Assembly: GCF_001954195.1 (NCBI RefSeq)
Contig: NZ_MBES01000057.1
Span: forward strand, 51,030 to 115,029
Reading direction: 5' to 3'
Length of the DNA: 64,000 nt
DNA from: Mycobacterium sp. IS-1264
Lineage (GTDB): Bacteria > Actinomycetota > Actinomycetes > Mycobacteriales > Mycobacteriaceae
The notes under the pieces were generated by a model, which made no database searches, was not told the origin of the DNA, and saw only the letters and a program-made list of their open reading frames with translations. Positions within the stretch are counted from its first letter, which is position 1. Each line of letters begins with the position of its first letter. Made by a program: the position numbers and the translations under genes. Of this stretch, positions 26,687 through 35,684 are shown in pieces.

Positions 26687-28846
26687 ATGGCGGAGAAGGC
26701 GAACGCTTCCCAGGGGGCGGGAGCCGCTCCCACCGCGAACAGTCCACGCGATGTGCGCAACGTGGTGCTGGTGGGGCCGTCGGGCGGCGGCAAGACCACG
26801 CTGGTCGAGGCTCTGCTGGTGGCCTCCGGGGTGTTGACCCGAGCGGGCTCGGTGGTGGACGGCACGACGGTGTGCGACTACGACGACGCGGAGATCCGCC
26901 AGCAGCGGTCGGTGGGCGTCGCGGTGGCGTCGCTGTCGCACGACGGCATCAAGGTCAACCTGGTGGACACACCCGGGTATGCCGATTTCGTGGGTGAGCT
27001 GCGGGCCGGGCTGCGGGCCGCGGATTGCGCACTTTTCGTGATCGCGGCGAACGAGGGCGTCGACGAGCCGACCAAGTCCCTCTGGCAGGAGTGCGACCAG
27101 GTCGGCATGCCCCGCGCGGTGGTGATCACCAAGCTCGACCACGCCCGGGCGAACTACCAGGAGGCACTGGCCGCGGCGCAAAATGCGTTCGGGGACAAGG
27201 TGTTACCGCTCTACCTGCCGACCGGACTGCCCAGCTGCAGCGGTCTGATCGGGTTGTTGTCGCAGACGTATTACAAGTACGAGAACGGCAAGCGGACCAC
27301 GCAATCGCCGGACGAAGCGGACGCCGACCGGATCGAGGAGGCACGCGGCACCCTGATCGAGGGAATCATCGAGGAATCCGAGGACGAGTCCCTGATGGAG
27401 CGCTATCTCGGCGGCGAGACGATCGACGAGTCGGTCCTGATCGAGGACCTGGAGCGGGCGGTTGCCCGCGGTTCGTTCTTCCCGGTCATCCCGGTCTGCA
27501 GCGGCACCGGCGTCGGCACCCTGGAATTGCTGGAGATCGCCACCCGCGGATTCCCGTCTCCGATGGAACACCCGCTACCGGAGGTCTTTACGCCGCAGGG
27601 CGCCCCGCACGCCCAGCTGGCCTGCGACGCCGATGCGCCCCTGCTGGCCGAGGTGGTGAAGACGACGTCGGACCCCTACGTCGGCCGGGTCAGCCTGGTC
27701 CGGGTGTTCTCCGGGACCATCAGGCCCGACGCGACGGTTCACGTGTCGGGCCATTTTGCGTCGTTCTTCGGCGGCGCCAACGGGAACGGGCATTCGCACC
27801 CCGACCATGACGAGGACGAACGCATCGGTGTTCTGTCCTTCCCGCTCGGCAAGCAGCAGCGCAACGCGCCCGCGGTCGTGGCGGGCGACATCTGCGCGAT
27901 CGGCAAGCTGAGCCGCGCCGAAACCGGCGACACGCTCTCGGACAAATCCGAACCCCTGGTGCTGAGGCCCTGGACCATGCCCGAGCCGCTGCTGCCGGTC
28001 GCGATCCAGGCGCACGCCAAAACCGACGAGGACAAACTGTCGGTGGGGCTGGGACGGTTGGCCGCCGAAGATCCGGCGCTGCGCATCGAACAGAACCAGG
28101 AAACACACCAGATCGTGCTCTGGTGCATGGGTGAAGCGCACGCCGGCGTTGTCCTCGACGCGCTGTCCAACCGATACGGCGTGACGGTGGATACCGTGGA
28201 ACTCCGGGTGCCGCTGCGAGAAACCTTCAGCGGCAAGGCAAAAGGCCACGGCCGTCACATCAAGCAATCCGGCGGACACGGCCAGTACGCGGTGTGCGAC
28301 ATCGAGGTGGAGCCGCTGCCGGAAGGCTCCGGGTTCGAGTTCGTCGACAAGGTGGTCGGCGGCGCGGTGCCGCGCAACTTCATCCCGAGCGTGGAGAAGG
28401 GCGTCCGCGCGCAGATGGAAAAGGGTGTGCACGCGGGTTATCCGGTGGTCGACATCCGCGTCACGCTGTTCGACGGCAAGGCCCACAGCGTGGATTCCTC
28501 GGACTTCGCGTTCCAGGCGGCGGGTGCGCTGGCGCTGCGGGAGGCGGCCGCCGCGACGAAGGTGACCCTGCTCGAACCGATCGACGAGATCTCGGTGCTG
28601 GTGCCCGACGACTTCGTCGGTGCGGTGCTGGGTGACCTGTCGAGTCGTCGCGGCCGCGTGCTGGGTACCGAGACCGCCGGCCACGAACGCACCGTGGTGC
28701 GGGCCGAGGTACCCCAGGTCGAGTTGACGCGGTACGCGATCGACCTGCGCTCACTGGCCCACGGGGCCGCGTCGTTCACACGGTCGTTCGCCCGCTACGA
28801 GCCCATGCCCGAGTCGGCGGCCGCCAGGGTGAAGACGTCGGCCTGA
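26687..28846 (+). CDS. fusA2: EF-G-like GTPase FusA2 (EF-G2)
   Basis: The 719-residue protein has elongation factor G architecture. The G domain contains GPSGGGKTTLVEALL (G1), DTPGYADFVGE (G3) and ITKLDH (G4, with Thr for the usual Asn). EF-G domains II to V follow, including GSGFEFVDKVVGGAVPRNF and a C-terminal RSLAHGAASFTRSFARYEPMP. Length and sequence fit the second EF-G of mycobacteria, which reportedly binds GTP without ribosome-stimulated hydrolysis; its role is unsettled. GGAGG lies about 6 bases before the ATG. A gly/asn-rich insert (FFGGANGNGHSHPDHD) is present in domain II. Confidence 0.93.
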   Translation: MAEKANASQGAGAAPTANSPRDVRNVVLVGPSGGGKTTLVEALLVASGVLTRAGSVVDGTTVCDYDDAEIRQQRSVGVAVASLSHDGIKVNLVDTPGYADFVGELRAGLRAADCALFVIAANEGVDEPTKSLWQECDQVGMPRAVVITKLDHARANYQEALAAAQNAFGDKVLPLYLPTGLPSCSGLIGLLSQTYYKYENGKRTTQSPDEADADRIEEARGTLIEGIIEESEDESLMERYLGGETIDESVLIEDLERAVARGSFFPVIPVCSGTGVGTLELLEIATRGFPSPMEHPLPEVFTPQGAPHAQLACDADAPLLAEVVKTTSDPYVGRVSLVRVFSGTIRPDATVHVSGHFASFFGGANGNGHSHPDHDEDERIGVLSFPLGKQQRNAPAVVAGDICAIGKLSRAETGDTLSDKSEPLVLRPWTMPEPLLPVAIQAHAKTDEDKLSVGLGRLAAEDPALRIEQNQETHQIVLWCMGEAHAGVVLDALSNRYGVTVDTVELRVPLRETFSGKAKGHGRHIKQSGGHGQYAVCDIEVEPLPEGSGFEFVDKVVGGAVPRNFIPSVEKGVRAQMEKGVHAGYPVVDIRVTLFDGKAHSVDSSDFAFQAAGALALREAAAATKVTLLEPIDEISVLVPDDFVGAVLGDLSSRRGRVLGTETAGHERTVVRAEVPQVELTRYAIDLRSLAHGAASFTRSFARYEPMPESAAARVKTSA

Positions 28847-28851
28847 TCTTC

Positions 28852-29397
28852 ATGTCGACGATCAACGGCCTTCCCGCGCACATCCTGTTCAACCATTTCG
28901 TCGTCGTGCTGGCTCCGCTGGCGGCGATCCTGGCGATCCTCTGCGCGCTGTGGCCCGCCGCGCGGGGCCGGCTGATCTGGCTGGTTCTTGTGCTGGCCGT
29001 GGTGACCCTCGTCCTGACGCCCATCACGACCAACTCGGGTGCGTGGTTGCGCGACAAGCTCGGTCCGTCTCCCGCGATCAAGAACCATCAGGAACTCGGC
29101 GAAACGCTCGTCTACCTGGTAGGGGCGCTGGTGGCCACCGTAATCGTGCTGGCCGCTGTGCACATCCGCCAGGCGCGCGGCCGCGCCGTGAACCTCGGCG
29201 TGCGCACCGTCGTGGGACTGCTGGTAATCGGTGCCGCGGTGGCAACGCTGGTGCAGGGCTACCGGGTCGGCGAATCGGGTGCGCGGGCCGCCTGGGGAAC
29301 CGTCGCGGCGGCTCACGCCTTCGGGCCGAACTGTTCGGCTACCGCCCGGCGGTCGAGCGAGCCCTTCGCGGTATGCGGCAGTTCGCTCGCCTCCTGA
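28852..29397 (+). CDS. DUF2231-like four-helix membrane protein
   Basis: The 181-residue protein has four predicted membrane helices: FNHFVVVLAPLAAILAILCAL, LIWLVLVLAVVTLVLTPI, ETLVYLVGALVATVIVLAAV and VVGLLVIGAAVATLVQGY. The N-terminal GLPAHILFNHF and the later KNHQELGETL fit DUF2231, a family of small membrane proteins of unknown role. The 5-base gap after fusA2 suggests co-transcription. The last 28 residues overlap the convergent fadD7 gene by 85 bases and look non-conserved; homologues probably end near RAAWG. Confidence 0.75.
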   Translation: MSTINGLPAHILFNHFVVVLAPLAAILAILCALWPAARGRLIWLVLVLAVVTLVLTPITTNSGAWLRDKLGPSPAIKNHQELGETLVYLVGALVATVIVLAAVHIRQARGRAVNLGVRTVVGLLVIGAAVATLVQGYRVGESGARAAWGTVAAAHAFGPNCSATARRSSEPFAVCGSSLAS

Positions 29398-30857
29398 AAT
29401 TCCACGGGAATCTCGAAGGGCGCCAACCGATCCCGGCAGAAGTCGGCTAACCCCTGCGGCGTCGGCGAAGCCGACTCCCGGGGCACGATCACCGCGGCCA
29501 CCTTCTCCCCGTACAACTTGTCCGGAACGCCGAACACAGCCACCTCCATGACCTCGGGATGACTCGCCAGCACGCCCTCGACGCGCTCCGGGGAGATCTT
29601 CTCACCGCCCCGGTTGATGAGTTCCTTGATCCGGCCGCGAATGATCAAATCGCCTGCCGCCGAAACCGATCCGAGATCGCCGGTACGCAGCCATCCGTCG
29701 GTGAAGTTGGCGGCGGTGATGGCCGGGTCGCCGAGGTAGCCGCGCACCACCGTGGGACCGCGCAGCCACACCTCCCCCACGGCCTCGCGATCGCCGGACC
29801 CGTTGATCCGGATCTCGGGCCCGGTCGACCTACCGACGAGACCCGTTGTCGCCGCCGGGTTTTCGATGTCGTCGATGCCCGTGGTGGCCACCTGGTGGGT
29901 GGCCTCGGTCATGCCGAAAGCGCACACCACGGGCGCCGAGAACTCCGCTTGCAGCGCCTGCGCCGTTTCCGGGGTGAGCGGGGCGCTGCAGCTGCGGATG
30001 AAGCGCAACGCGGCGCGCCGACTTCCCGACCGATCGGTCGCGGCGCGCTCCAAGAGGATCTGGTGAATCGTCGGGACCGCCGTGTACCACGTGGCCTGGA
30101 CGGCGTCGATGTCGTCCCAGAACGTATGGGCCGAGAACCGCCCGCGGGCAGGCAGCAGCACCGTGCCCCCCGATGCCAGGGTCGACAGCAGGGCGGCCAG
30201 CAGCCCGTGGCCGTGGTAGAGCGGCATCACCGCGACGGTCGCGTCCTGCGGGCCGAGCCGGTAGCCGGCGATGATGGCCCGCACCGACGCGGCGATGTTG
30301 CCGCGGGTCCAGGGGACCATCTTCGGCGCGCCGGTGGTGCCGCCCGTGAACATGATCATCGCGTCGTCGTCCCGGAGCCCCTCGGGCTTGGGCACGTCGC
30401 GGTTCGGCGATGCGGCGGCGTCGAGGGTCACGGCAACGGTGTCGTCGTGTGTGGTCACCGCGATCGGCCACCACCGCAACTCAGGGTCGTCCATGTCGCC
30501 CTGACCGTCGGGGTCGTCGACGAGGACGACAGCGGCGCCTGCGGCCGCGCATCGGGCGCGCTGCTCAGCGACGGGCAACGCCGGGTCCAGCGGGACGGCG
30601 ACCAGGTCCGCCCGCGAGGCGGCCAACAAGCCGACAACGAATTCGGTGTTGCTGGCAGCGCGCAGCGCGATCCGGTCGCCTCGCGTGATGCCGGCGTCCT
30701 GCAGCCGCGTGGCCAGGTCATCGACCAGTCGTGTCAGGTCGCGGTAGCTGATCGGTATCCGGTCGGCGGTGACGACCAGCGCGGGAGCCTCGGGCCGCCG
30801 GGACGCGGCGACCTCGACCAGGTCGGCGATGCGCGGGCTCGCGGATTCATCGGACAT
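29313..30857 (-). CDS. fadD7: Acyl-CoA synthetase FadD7, oxalyl-CoA synthetase-like
   Basis: The ANL-superfamily enzyme (514 residues) has the AMP-binding P-loop IMFTGGTTGAPKMVPWTR, followed by PLYHGHGLLAALL, YTAVPTIHQI, GWLRTGDLG and the C-terminal GRIKELINRGGEKISPERVE. The overall pattern resembles the plant/fungal AAE3 group, which makes oxalyl-CoA from oxalate. Divergence from oxcA (194 bases) supports a two-step oxalate degradation: activation here, then decarboxylation. I chose the ATG at 30857; upstream in-frame starts would run into the divergent promoter. Confidence 0.9.
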   Translation of the reverse strand: MSDESASPRIADLVEVAASRRPEAPALVVTADRIPISYRDLTRLVDDLATRLQDAGITRGDRIALRAASNTEFVVGLLAASRADLVAVPLDPALPVAEQRARCAAAGAAVVLVDDPDGQGDMDDPELRWWPIAVTTHDDTVAVTLDAAASPNRDVPKPEGLRDDDAMIMFTGGTTGAPKMVPWTRGNIAASVRAIIAGYRLGPQDATVAVMPLYHGHGLLAALLSTLASGGTVLLPARGRFSAHTFWDDIDAVQATWYTAVPTIHQILLERAATDRSGSRRAALRFIRSCSAPLTPETAQALQAEFSAPVVCAFGMTEATHQVATTGIDDIENPAATTGLVGRSTGPEIRINGSGDREAVGEVWLRGPTVVRGYLGDPAITAANFTDGWLRTGDLGSVSAAGDLIIRGRIKELINRGGEKISPERVEGVLASHPEVMEVAVFGVPDKLYGEKVAAVIVPRESASPTPQGLADFCRDRLAPFEIPVEFQEASELPHTAKGSLDRRAVAEQFGPKA

Positions 30858-31051
30858 ATTGGCACCATGCCCATTCGGCACCCGTTCGTCCAATACCGAT
30901 CCGCTGACAATCGATAATCGGGAGCTATCGAATGGGCCGGCAAGGTCGATAAGCGGCGTGAATCGCTGCATAGCGGCTTGGTCTTGGACACCGGAAGGGC
31001 TTCCGGACCACAGTGGTGACAACGCATTCGCGAGGCAGAGGAGCCGCCAGC

Positions 31052-32782
31052 ATGAGTACCGTTTCGGGATCTCCCGGCGCAGGGCCGCAGTCGACGAGCT
31101 TGACCGACGGCTTCCACCTTGTGGTGGACGCGCTCAAGGCCAACGACATCGACACCATCTATGGAATAGTCGGCATCCCGATCACCGACCTCGCCCGCAC
31201 CGCCCAGGCGTCGGGCATCCGCTACATCGGCTTTCGGCAGGAGGCCTCGGCGGGCAACGCGGCCGCCGCCGCCGGGTTTCTCACCCGGCGCCCCGGTGTC
31301 TGCCTCACGACGTCGGGGCCCGGCTTCCTCAACGGCCTGCCTGCGCTGGCCAATGCCACGACGAATTGTTTTCCCATGATCCAGATCTCGGGGTCGAGCA
31401 ATCGCGCGGCGGTGGATTTGCAGCGCGGTGACTACCAGGACCTCGACCAACTCAATGCCGCAAGGCCTTTCGCGAAGGCGGCGTACCGAATCGGCCGTAT
31501 CGAGGACATTGGCCGCGGCGTCGCGCGCGCGATGCGAACCGCGATCTCCGGCCGCCCGGGCGGGGTCTACCTCGACATTCCCGGCGAGATTCTGGGCCAG
31601 GCCATGGACAGTTCCGCCGCGGCGGACACGATCTGGCGCGTCGTCGACCCCGCGCCGCGCCAGCTGCCGGCGCCGGAGGCGGTCGATCGTGCCCTCGACG
31701 TGCTCGCGCGGGCGCAGCGACCGCTGATCGTCCTCGGTAAGGGCGCGGCGTATGCGCAGGCGGACAGCGTCATTCGGGAATTCGTGGAAGCCACCGGAAT
31801 CCCGTTCCTGCCGATGTCGATGGCCAAGGGACTGCTGCCGGACTCCCACCCGCAGTCCGCCGCGGCCGCGCGCTCGCTGGCAATCGCGCGCGCGGACGCG
31901 GTCTTGCTGGTCGGGGCGCGGCTCAACTGGCTTCTCGGCCACGGAGACTCGCCGCAATGGTCCGCCGATGCCGCGTTCATCCAAGTCGACATCGCGGCAT
32001 CGGAGTTCGACAGCAACCAGCCGATCGCGGCTCCGCTGGCCGGCGACATCGGGTCGGTGATGGCGGCGCTGCGGGACGGCCTGGGCGCCCATCGGGTCGC
32101 CGTGCCCCCGGAATGGACCGGCGAGCTAGCCGATCGCAAAGAGCGCAACGACGAGAAGATGCGCGAGCGACTGGCCGAAGACCCGCACCCGATGCGGTTC
32201 TACAACGCGCTCGGCGCGATTCGCTCTGTGCTGCAGGAAAACCCGGACGTCTATGTGGTCAACGAGGGAGCCAACGCGCTCGACCTGGCCCGCAACGTGA
32301 TCGACATGCAGCTGCCGCGACACCGGCTCGACACCGGAACGTGGGGCGTGATGGGTATCGGCATGGGCTACGCCATCGCAGCCGCGGTCGAAACCGGCAA
32401 GCCCGTCGTTGCGATCGAGGGCGACAGCGCCTTTGGCTTCTCCGGGATGGAAGTCGAGACTATCTGCCGGTATCGCCTGCCGGTGACGGTCGTCATCCTC
32501 AACAACGGCGGCGTGTACCGCGGCGACGAAGCGCCGAAGGGAAATGACCCGGCGCCGACCGTGCTGCATGCCGGCGCCCGCCACGAGTTGATCGCAGAAG
32601 CGTTCGGCGGCAAGGGATACCACGTCACCACGCCGCGGGAGCTGCGGTCGGCGCTGACCGAGGCGCTCGCCTCGAATGGCCCCGCGATCATCGACTGCGG
32701 ACTCGACCCGGCAGCGGGGGTGGAGAGCGGTCATCTCGCGAGCCTCAATCCGACCAGCGCGGCGGTCAGCGCCGGCGCGTGA
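31052..32782 (+). CDS. oxcA: Oxalyl-CoA decarboxylase (ThDP-dependent)
   Basis: The 576-residue ThDP enzyme converts oxalyl-CoA to formyl-CoA and CO2. The N-terminal domain has IYGIVGIPITDLARTAQASGIRYIGFRQEASAGNAAAAAGFLT with the catalytic Glu in FRQE. The ThDP/Mg motif is EGDSAFGFSGMEVETICRYRLPVTVVILNNGGVY near residue 455. The middle domain binds CoA and ADP in known family members. The ATG at 31052 follows GAGGAG. It is divergent from fadD7, which probably supplies oxalyl-CoA, and overlaps the oxyS stop by 17 bases. Confidence 0.95.
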   Translation: MSTVSGSPGAGPQSTSLTDGFHLVVDALKANDIDTIYGIVGIPITDLARTAQASGIRYIGFRQEASAGNAAAAAGFLTRRPGVCLTTSGPGFLNGLPALANATTNCFPMIQISGSSNRAAVDLQRGDYQDLDQLNAARPFAKAAYRIGRIEDIGRGVARAMRTAISGRPGGVYLDIPGEILGQAMDSSAAADTIWRVVDPAPRQLPAPEAVDRALDVLARAQRPLIVLGKGAAYAQADSVIREFVEATGIPFLPMSMAKGLLPDSHPQSAAAARSLAIARADAVLLVGARLNWLLGHGDSPQWSADAAFIQVDIAASEFDSNQPIAAPLAGDIGSVMAALRDGLGAHRVAVPPEWTGELADRKERNDEKMRERLAEDPHPMRFYNALGAIRSVLQENPDVYVVNEGANALDLARNVIDMQLPRHRLDTGTWGVMGIGMGYAIAAAVETGKPVVAIEGDSAFGFSGMEVETICRYRLPVTVVILNNGGVYRGDEAPKGNDPAPTVLHAGARHELIAEAFGGKGYHVTTPRELRSALTEALASNGPAIIDCGLDPAAGVESGHLASLNPTSAAVSAGA

Positions 32783-33704
32783 TTCCGAGCAGCTGCGTGT
32801 CGAAAAACTCGTCGAGCGCCAGTTGTTGCGCGGACGCGACGAGCGCGCGGGCGACGGGTGATCCCGGCCCGGTGGAGTTGGTGGCCAAGGCGATCTCGGC
32901 CTTCAGCACCGGATCGACCATTTCGACCGCGCGGATCTCCGCCGCCAGCGGCGACGTCCACAACCACGTGTGCGGGACGATGCACGCCCAATTGCCACTG
33001 GCGACTTGAGCGAATAACGATGCGACGGAGTCGGTCTCGACTTGCGGCGTGACCGTGAGGCCGTGGCCGGCGAAGGCTTCGTCGATGATCTGGCGGTCCC
33101 GCATGTCCGGGGTGAGCAAGGCAAGCGGCAGCTGGGCGGCGTCCGGCCACGTCAGTGTCGATGCGCCGGAGGGCAACATCTCCGCCGACGACAGCAGCAC
33201 GTAGCGCTCCTGGTAGAGCGGCACCAGGTCAACGTCGTGAGCGTCTTCGGGCGCGGCATGCACGATGGCGGCGTCCAGCTCGAATTCGCGCAGCCGCCGG
33301 TACAGCTCCGCGGCGGCCAGCCGGGAATTGATCTGCACCTTCGCCAACGGATGCGCCGAACAGAACGCCGAGAGCACCAGCGACGCCGTCGTCGAGGCGG
33401 TGGGAACCGTACCCAGCCGAAGCGTGCCGGTGATACCGGACCGCACGGCATCCACCTCGGCTTTGAAGGCATCGTGCTCGGCGAGAATCCGCTTGGCCCA
33501 CACGACCAATCGCTCACCTTCGGGCGTGAGGCCCTCGAAGCTGTGCCCGCGGTTGATCAGGGTCACGTTCAGTTCGCGTTCCAGCTTGGCGATCGCGGCG
33601 GACAGCGCGGGTTGCGACACATAGCATTTCTCTGCGGCCCGGGCGAAGTGGCGTTCCTGGGCGACCGCAACAAAGTACTCCAGCTGACGGAAGAGCACGG
33701 GCAC
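32766..33704 (-). CDS. oxyS: LysR-type regulator OxyS
   Basis: The 312-residue LysR regulator begins LFRQLEYFVAVAQERHFARAAEKCYVSQPALSAAIAKLERELNVTLINR, the standard winged helix-turn-helix. The remainder is a periplasmic-binding-protein-like effector domain. The name follows M. tuberculosis Rv0117, which lies beside oxcA (Rv0118c) in the same orientation. Its 3' end overlaps oxcA by 17 bases, which is convergent coupling rather than a shared promoter. Possible targets are its own gene and nearby genes. Confidence 0.9.
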   Translation of the reverse strand: MPVLFRQLEYFVAVAQERHFARAAEKCYVSQPALSAAIAKLERELNVTLINRGHSFEGLTPEGERLVVWAKRILAEHDAFKAEVDAVRSGITGTLRLGTVPTASTTASLVLSAFCSAHPLAKVQINSRLAAAELYRRLREFELDAAIVHAAPEDAHDVDLVPLYQERYVLLSSAEMLPSGASTLTWPDAAQLPLALLTPDMRDRQIIDEAFAGHGLTVTPQVETDSVASLFAQVASGNWACIVPHTWLWTSPLAAEIRAVEMVDPVLKAEIALATNSTGPGSPVARALVASAQQLALDEFFDTQLLGITRRR

Positions 33705-33734
33705 CTCCTCGGCCTTCCCCGCACCGCTATCGCT

Positions 33735-33748
33735 GAGGCTAACGCCTC
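33735..33748. promoter_or_regulatory. Inverted repeat upstream of oxyS
   Basis: GAGGC-TAAC-GCCTC has perfect 5-bp arms and lies 31 bases upstream of the oxyS start on the minus strand. It is a plausible LysR autoregulatory box (T-N11-A-like spacing is loose). Confidence 0.4.
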
Positions 33749-34063
33749 GCTCAAAAGGCAGCCAACGGCGATCTCGGCCAGATTTCGCACCCTTGCCGCC
33801 GATGGCATGGCATAGATCGACGTTCGGTCGCAGGTCAGGACGTTGCGTCCAGCGAAAGCCAGTGTGCTGACCCCTCTTTCGTGGGCATGTCTCGGGGTGC
33901 GGGCGCGCCGCCGTGCGTGGCCTCGGAGGGGTGCACCCGATCGTTTGCCGGAGGTCCGCAGCCCGGTGATCGGATCGAACTCAACGGGTAATCGGGTCGT
34001 TATCGCCACGTATCTGGCGGCGATGTGTATGTTTGCTAAAACCCGTAAAGGGTAGACAGTCAG

Positions 34064-34069
34064 TACAAT
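34064..34069 (+). promoter_or_regulatory. Candidate -10 box of ldtA
   Basis: TACAAT matches the sigma-A -10 consensus (TAnnnT) and stands 40 bases before the ldtA ATG at 34109. The region GTAAAGGGTAGACAGTCAG upstream gives no good -35 at 17 bases, as is common for mycobacterial promoters. Confidence 0.45.
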
Positions 34070-34108
34070 AACGTTGTGTTGATCGCACCATCTCGAAGGG
34101 CGGACGCC

Positions 34109-34864
34109 ATGCGTCGTATGGTTCGTTATCTATTCGTTATGGTAGCGATCGCCGGCATGGGCCTGCTGGGCAGCGCCGCCCGCGGCGTGGCCGCCGTCCC
34201 GCTGCCCCAACCGATTCCCACAGTCGCGACCGTTTTGCCGGCCGATGGCGCCGTGGTGGGCGTGGCGCACCCGGTAGTGGTGACGTTCACTGCGCCCGTC
34301 ACCGATCGCGTTGGCGCTGAGCGGACCATCCACGTCAGCTCGCCGAGCAACGTGCCGGGACACTTCGAGTGGGTCGACAACAATGTCGTGCAGTGGGTTC
34401 CGAACCGCTATTGGCCCGCCCACAGCCACGTCTCGGTGGGTGTGCAGGCCCTGACGACCGGTTTTGACACCGGTGACGCGCTACTCGGTGTTGCCAGCGT
34501 GTCCGAGCACACGTTCACCGTCAGCCGAAACGGCGAGGTGCTTCGCACGATGCCGGCATCCATGGGGAAGCCCAGCCGCCCGACACCGATCGGCAATTTC
34601 ACCGCGCTGTCCAAGGAGCGCACCGTGCGGATGGACTCGCGGACCATCGGTATCCCGCTGAGTTCGCCCGAGGGATACAACATCATCGCGTCGTACGCGG
34701 TCCGCATCACGAACAGCGGCGTCTACGTGCACTCGGCCCCCTGGTCGGTTGACTCGCAAGGCCATGCGAACGTCAGTCACGGATGCATCAACCTGAGCCC
34801 GGACAACGCCGCGTGGTACTTCAACCAGGTGAACGTCGGCGATCCCGTCCAGGTCATCGCCTAG
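34109..34864 (+). CDS. ldtA: L,D-transpeptidase LdtA (LdtMt1-like)
   Basis: The enzyme makes 3-3 cross-links in peptidoglycan and is the target of carbapenems. Starting at the ATG at 34109 gives 251 residues, the length I recall for Rv0116c. The N-terminal RRMVRYLFVMVAIAGMGLLG is a signal or anchor. An Ig-like domain follows (ATVLPADGAVVGVAHPVVVTF). The YkuD catalytic motif is VHSAPWSVDSQG then SHGCINLS, with the nucleophile Cys at residue 226, the same number as in LdtMt1. An earlier in-frame start at 34076 is possible. Confidence 0.94.
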   Translation: MRRMVRYLFVMVAIAGMGLLGSAARGVAAVPLPQPIPTVATVLPADGAVVGVAHPVVVTFTAPVTDRVGAERTIHVSSPSNVPGHFEWVDNNVVQWVPNRYWPAHSHVSVGVQALTTGFDTGDALLGVASVSEHTFTVSRNGEVLRTMPASMGKPSRPTPIGNFTALSKERTVRMDSRTIGIPLSSPEGYNIIASYAVRITNSGVYVHSAPWSVDSQGHANVSHGCINLSPDNAAWYFNQVNVGDPVQVIA

Positions 34865-34925
34865 CTGCCCCAACATCGCTGCGGGTGAAGACATTCCGCG
34901 CGACCGCGGCGTCTAGCCACCTACC

Positions 34926-35549
34926 TCAGCTGGGCGGCAACCCGCTCTTGATCGCCGCGTCTTGCTTGCGGCCGATGTCTGTCGCCATGCCCGGATCGAT
35001 GGGATCGTTGGGCGCACTGTCGAATTCCAGGTTGACCAGCGCCTTGCCCTCGCTGAACAACAGCACCGTCACCGCCTGGGAGTTGTCCGGCGATGTCCCG
35101 GAGATCATTGCCCCGTTGGATCCCACGTCGACCGGCTGCCACGTGCCGCTGACTTTGCCGGCGTAGTTCGCCTTGGTGTTCTCGATGCCGGCCGCCGCGG
35201 TCTGGGGATCGGCGACGATCAAGATGGTGTCCCCGATTCGGCGGCTGTTGTCGGCGTTGGCGAACAACTGCGCAACCCCGGGCGCATTGTTGGGGTTCAG
35301 CACGGGTGGTTGGGGTGTGGTGAGGTCCGGGCCGATGTCGCTCGGCTTGATCAGCAGCCCACTGTAATCCGTGGTCTGTCCGGGCGACGGGCCGGTCACG
35401 GCGGTCGACGCGGTGGACGACGCGCTGGCGCTCGACGTGGCCGAGGACGACGTCGCCGGGGTCTTGTTGTTGCCGCAGCCTGCGATCGCGGCGCCTACCG
35501 CAAGGGCGGCGACGCTCAAGCCGGCGACGGTTGTCCGAGCAAGCTCCAT
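34926..35549 (-). CDS. Probable secreted lipoprotein of unknown function
   Basis: The 207-residue product has an N-terminal signal with the lipobox IAGC (MELARTTVAGLSVAALAVGAAIAGC), then a Ser/Thr/Ala-rich linker. The globular part includes DYSGLLIKPSDIGPDL and VLNPNNAPGVAQLFANAD, with two-strand motifs GDTILIVADP and AVTVLLFSEGKALVNLEF. I do not recognise the family beyond mycobacterial lipoproteins. The ATG at 35549 is favoured because AAGGA lies 6 bases upstream; another ATG two codons earlier is possible. It converges on ldtA. Confidence 0.8.
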   Translation of the reverse strand: MELARTTVAGLSVAALAVGAAIAGCGNNKTPATSSSATSSASASSTASTAVTGPSPGQTTDYSGLLIKPSDIGPDLTTPQPPVLNPNNAPGVAQLFANADNSRRIGDTILIVADPQTAAAGIENTKANYAGKVSGTWQPVDVGSNGAMISGTSPDNSQAVTVLLFSEGKALVNLEFDSAPNDPIDPGMATDIGRKQDAAIKSGLPPS

Positions 35550-35684
35550 GGACATTCCTTCCCTGCCAATCCGCTGACGGCACAACACCAGCGCATACGA
35601 ACATACGCGCAAATTTCTCCGGCGGGCACGCAGAATCCGCGGCCTATGCTGGCGTGGGCAAGCGTTTGGGCGAAGGAGAACGAG

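Larger units (their letters stand above)
33705..34108. other. Intergenic stretch between oxyS and ldtA
   Basis: This 404-base stretch holds the oxyS upstream region with its inverted repeat, a C+G-rich middle with no supported gene, and the ldtA promoter region with a TACAAT hexamer at 34064-34069. A convincing -35 box at standard spacing is not seen; TTGCTA at 34033-34038 is too far. Confidence 0.6.

Noticed and set aside
33042..33815. Plus-strand frame opposite oxyS
   Set aside because: oxyS has a standard LysR N-terminus and length; the antisense product has no match.
34926..34990. Terminator hairpin between ldtA and the lipoprotein gene
   Set aside because: No stem longer than about 5 bp with a plausible loop was visible in the 61-base gap.
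34962..35684. N-terminal extension of the quinone oxidoreductase frame by about 240 codons
   Set aside because: The conserved GroES-like start and GAAGGAG are at 35685; the extension is antisense to the lipoprotein gene.
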